Origin: an uncultured Clostridium sp.
GTDB lineage: Bacteria; Bacillota; Clostridia; Lachnospirales; Lachnospiraceae
Length of the DNA: 17,210 nucleotides
Direction: 5' to 3'
Assembly (NCBI GenBank): GCA_958349075.1
Contig: CATWBR010000031.1
Span: 1 to 17,210, forward strand
A program made the position numbers and the translations under genes. The notes under the pieces are model-generated. The model was not told the DNA's origin, searched no databases, and saw nothing but the letters and a program-made list of their open reading frames with translations. This document shows, piece by piece, positions 15,952 through 17,210 of the stretch. How positions within the stretch are numbered: the first letter of the stretch is position 1; each line of letters opens with the position of its first letter.

Positions 15952-16593
15952 TTAAAAGTTATTCTTTTTTGTTTCCTCTTCCTTTTCGGAAGCACCCTTT
16001 CCTGAGCGGAGTTCTTCCAGTTCGGCTTCCAGCATGGCGGTTCGGGCGGCATCTGCCTTGTCCAGGCGGTGCCGGTGCCGGAGATCCCAGAGGATGAAAA
16101 GGAGCAGGGGGCAGAAGATGAAAAGAATCATGCCCACGGGAGTCTGGATAAATAGGATAAGATTTCCCAGCCCGCCGATTCTTCCTCCTTTCCAGATACC
16201 CTCAATCTGACCGGTGCTGACGGCCAGACGGTCCGCCGTATTATTGGCATCGCCCTGAGTTACATACCGCGGCAAACCGTCCTCTCCGGCAGTAATATCC
16301 ATGATTCGGTGAGTTACGGCTTTTCCTGATGAGAGATAGCAGATAACGTCACCTTCCTGAAGAACCGACGGTTCAGTTTCGTGGATAAATATCAGGTCAC
16401 CCGTATGAATCACAGGTTCCATGGAACCCGAGAGTACGATGGCCGGTTTGATTCCGAATATCCCCGGAAGTTCGTCGGGGTTAAGATATGTACGGGCAAT
16501 CAGGATGATATTAATCAGAATAATCGGAATAAGAAGGATACAAAGTATGATCCCGGTAATAGCCGACAGCGGCAGTTTGTTTTTTTTACTCAT
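15952..16593 (-). CDS. sipW: Signal peptidase I, SipW type (first copy)
   Basis: A membrane serine protease expected to cut the signal of the TasA-like protein encoded next. The chosen start gives 213 aa. A membrane segment (12-33) is followed by the catalytic S57 in LSGSMEP, then the His that replaces lysine, H95 in AVTHRIM, and the aspartates D115 and D121 in QGDANNTAD, all as in SipW. A C-terminal membrane segment (FIQTPVGMILFIFCPLLLF) is followed by a charged cytoplasmic tail with a short coiled-coil-like ARTAMLEAELEELRSG stretch. The ATG at 16593 has AAGGAGGA five bases upstream; an ATG at 16728 in the same frame would add 45 unrelated residues overlapping the 65-aa gene. It overlaps the 65-aa gene by 8 bases. 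It differs from the second copy in tail and loops, so it is not a recent duplicate. Confidence 0.92.
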   Translation of the reverse strand: MSKKNKLPLSAITGIILCILLIPIILINIILIARTYLNPDELPGIFGIKPAIVLSGSMEPVIHTGDLIFIHETEPSVLQEGDVICYLSSGKAVTHRIMDITAGEDGLPRYVTQGDANNTADRLAVSTGQIEGIWKGGRIGGLGNLILFIQTPVGMILFIFCPLLLFILWDLRHRHRLDKADAARTAMLEAELEELRSGKGASEKEEETKKNNF

Positions 16594-16783
16594 GAGCTTC
16601 CTCCTTATGGTTCTCGTCTTCGTGGGACAGGGGAATTTGGAGGTTCTGCCGGATTCGGAAAATATCACGGCAGTATTTGGCGTAGTGGAATGCTGGGTCG
16701 ATATTGCCGTTAATTTCCTTTTCTTCACAGGGATGATTGATACTTACATTGAGTTCAACTTGAACCGTCGTCCTTTGTTCCAT
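16586..16783 (-). CDS. Small unknown protein, first gene of the fibre operon (65 aa)
   Basis: No family was recognised. The protein starts MEQRTTVQVELNVSINHPC, has two cysteines (C19 and in KYCRDIF) and ends in an acidic, His-rich tail (SHEDENHKEEAHE). It has no signal peptide or membrane segment, so it should be cytoplasmic. It is called real because AAGGAGGAGA lies 8 bases before the ATG and because the ribosome binding site and start of sip1 are built into its last codons (8-base overlap), which indicates coupling. It could be a regulator or a chaperone-like partner of the peptidase, but nothing in the sequence shows this. An opposite-strand frame across it has no ribosome binding site. 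Confidence 0.6.
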   Translation of the reverse strand: MEQRTTVQVELNVSINHPCEEKEINGNIDPAFHYAKYCRDIFRIRQNLQIPLSHEDENHKEEAHE

Positions 16784-16819
16784 TGCCGCTTCTCCTCCTT
16801 GCCTGCTTTTTGCAGCTTT

Positions 16820-16848
16820 AATATACAGAAACGTTGTTTATCACATAA
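16820..16848 (-). promoter_or_regulatory. Candidate promoter of the fibre operon
   Basis: On the minus strand TATATT (16825-16820) is preceded, 17 bases upstream, by TTATGT (16848-16843), a weak -35. Transcription would start about 30 bases before the 65-aa gene. The -35 lies inside the palindrome at 16838-16865, consistent with control by a bound regulator. Confidence 0.4.
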
Positions 16849-16865
16849 TCGACATTATGTGATAA
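16838..16865. promoter_or_regulatory. Perfect palindrome, probable operator
   Basis: TTATCACATAAT (16838-16849) and ATTATGTGATAA (16854-16865) are exact reverse complements separated by CGAC. It overlaps the -35 of the candidate fibre-operon promoter and is about 55 bases before the first gene. Lack of a T-run, AT-richness and perfect symmetry favour a dimeric repressor or activator site over a terminator. The regulator is unknown and not encoded in the window. Confidence 0.6.
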
Positions 16866-16913
16866 GACAGCGGCGAAACACATATCCAACGGTACGCTTC
16901 CCAAATTCTCATT

Positions 16914-16941
16914 AAAAAAACAGCCGGTTTTTACCTGCTGT
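16914..16941 (-). terminator. Minus-strand terminator upstream of the fibre operon
   Basis: On the minus strand ACAGCAGGT and ACCGGCTGT form a 9-base stem with one mismatch and a 4-base loop, followed by seven Ts. It would end transcription of a minus-strand gene entering from beyond position 16959 and insulate the fibre operon. Confidence 0.65.
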
Positions 16942-16958
16942 CAAGAAAAAATAAAAAA

Positions 16959-17129
16959 TTATAATGCGTTTTCCGCCAAATAACAGAAGGTTCGGGCTGC
17001 CCAGGATATTTCATTCAGCCGGAATCCAATTTTGAGTGCCGGAAAATTGCTTTTAATAGATTCCTCCTGCCATTTCCCAGCCGGGTTTACTGCGCCCCGC
17101 GTTCTTATCCGATAAATGGGCGCAAAAAG
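16959..17129 (-). pseudogene. Possible 3' remnant of an upstream gene
   Basis: A 56-codon minus-strand frame with no ATG, GTG or TTG start near its beginning ends in TAA 18 bases before the terminator at 16914-16941. Just upstream in the same frame is one TGA (17130-17132), beyond which the frame is open to the window edge (26 codons). The peptide ends with RLNEISWAARTFCYLAENAL. Placement before a terminator suggests a gene end disrupted by a stop or frameshift, but chance cannot be excluded. Product not recognised. Confidence 0.25.
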
Positions 17130-17162
17130 TCAGAGGTATCCCCCGGTATTTCTAAATATATC

Positions 17163-17205
17163 TTGCAAAAATCCCCCTACTGATGCATAATAATTTGGTA
17201 AGGAG
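17163..17205 (+). promoter_or_regulatory. Possible plus-strand promoter and ribosome binding site at window edge
   Basis: TTGCAA (17163-17168) and CATAAT (17186-17191) are 17 bases apart, and TAAGGAG (17199-17205) follows. A plus-strand gene may begin just outside the window. The leader would be very short, and each element alone is weak. Confidence 0.3.
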
Positions 17206-17210
17206 TAGCT

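Larger units (their letters stand above)
16784..17210. other. Gene-poor stretch at the right end
   Basis: No full gene was found in these 427 bases. They hold the candidate fibre promoter with its palindrome, the minus-strand terminator, the interrupted minus-strand frame (16959-17129, open again beyond its TGA), a GCGCCC/GGGCGC inverted repeat (17092-17097 with 17118-17123), and the possible plus-strand promoter at the edge. No RNA gene or attachment site was recognised. Confidence 0.6.

Noticed and set aside
15638..15952. 104-codon minus-strand frame between sip1 and the TasA-like gene
   Set aside because: It runs out of frame into the TasA-like gene, whose own signal sequence and ribosome binding site are clear; the sequence resembles no protein.
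16594..16728. 45-residue N-terminal extension of sip1 from the ATG at 16728
   Set aside because: The extension overlaps the 65-aa gene in another frame, is unlike SipW proteins, and AAGGAGGA is placed correctly only for the ATG at 16593.
16421..16915. 164-codon plus-strand frame across sip1 and the 65-aa gene
   Set aside because: It is opposite the SipW peptidase coding region, has no ribosome binding site, and extends through the palindrome and the A-run of the terminator.
17092..17132. Selenocysteine decoding at the TGA with a following hairpin
   Set aside because: The stem is short with a 20-base loop, the flanking peptide matches no known selenoprotein, and a broken gene or chance frame is simpler.

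Overview
This window looks like chromosome from a gut-type Clostridia, most likely a Lachnospiraceae member. Evidence: low-to-mid GC content, strong AGGAGG-type ribosome binding sites, a NifS/NifU/MnmA sulfur cluster of the Firmicutes kind, a BspA-like leucine-rich segment, and a SipW/TasA-type secretion locus. The genus cannot be fixed from the sequence alone. No rRNA, tRNA, CRISPR array, insertion sequence or phage gene was seen.

Positions 1-4240, plus strand: a compact operon. It starts at a sigma-A-like promoter and runs cysteine desulfurase (nifS), Fe-S scaffold (nifU), tRNA 2-thiouridylase (mnmA), then a lipoprotein N-acetylmuramoyl-L-alanine amidase whose start overlaps the mnmA stop by 4 bases. 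NifS supplies persulfide sulfur for Fe-S clusters and for tRNA thiolation; the amidase is a cell-wall hydrolase riding on the same transcript. A strong hairpin terminator at 4184-4241 ends the operon and separates it from the convergent minus-strand operon.

Positions 16783 down to 4298, minus strand: an eight-gene surface-fibre locus, read from right to left. The order is a 65-aa unknown protein, a first SipW-type signal peptidase, a TasA/camelysin-like protein, a 597-aa membrane-tethered protein with a low-complexity stalk and a fibre-like C-terminal domain, a second SipW-type signal peptidase, two more SipW-substrate-like secreted proteins (187 and 251 aa), and a 2337-aa adhesin-like protein. 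Several junctions overlap or nearly touch (65-aa/sip1, 597-aa/sip2, sip2/187-aa), so most of it is probably one transcript. The inferred job is export and assembly of an extracellular protein fibre, with two dedicated signal peptidases, a membrane base or adaptor, and a giant repeat-rich adhesin. The hairpin-rich spacers on each side of the TasA-like gene suggest its mRNA level is set separately from its neighbours.

Positions 16784-17210: non-coding or degraded. It holds a promoter candidate overlapped by a perfect 12+12 palindrome (probable operator for the fibre operon), a minus-strand terminator for an upstream gene, an open frame interrupted by TGA that may be the broken 3' end of that gene, and a possible plus-strand promoter and Shine-Dalgarno at the very edge for a gene outside the window.

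The most interesting content is the two-peptidase SipW/TasA-like fibre locus with its giant adhesin, the small first gene and the palindromic operator.
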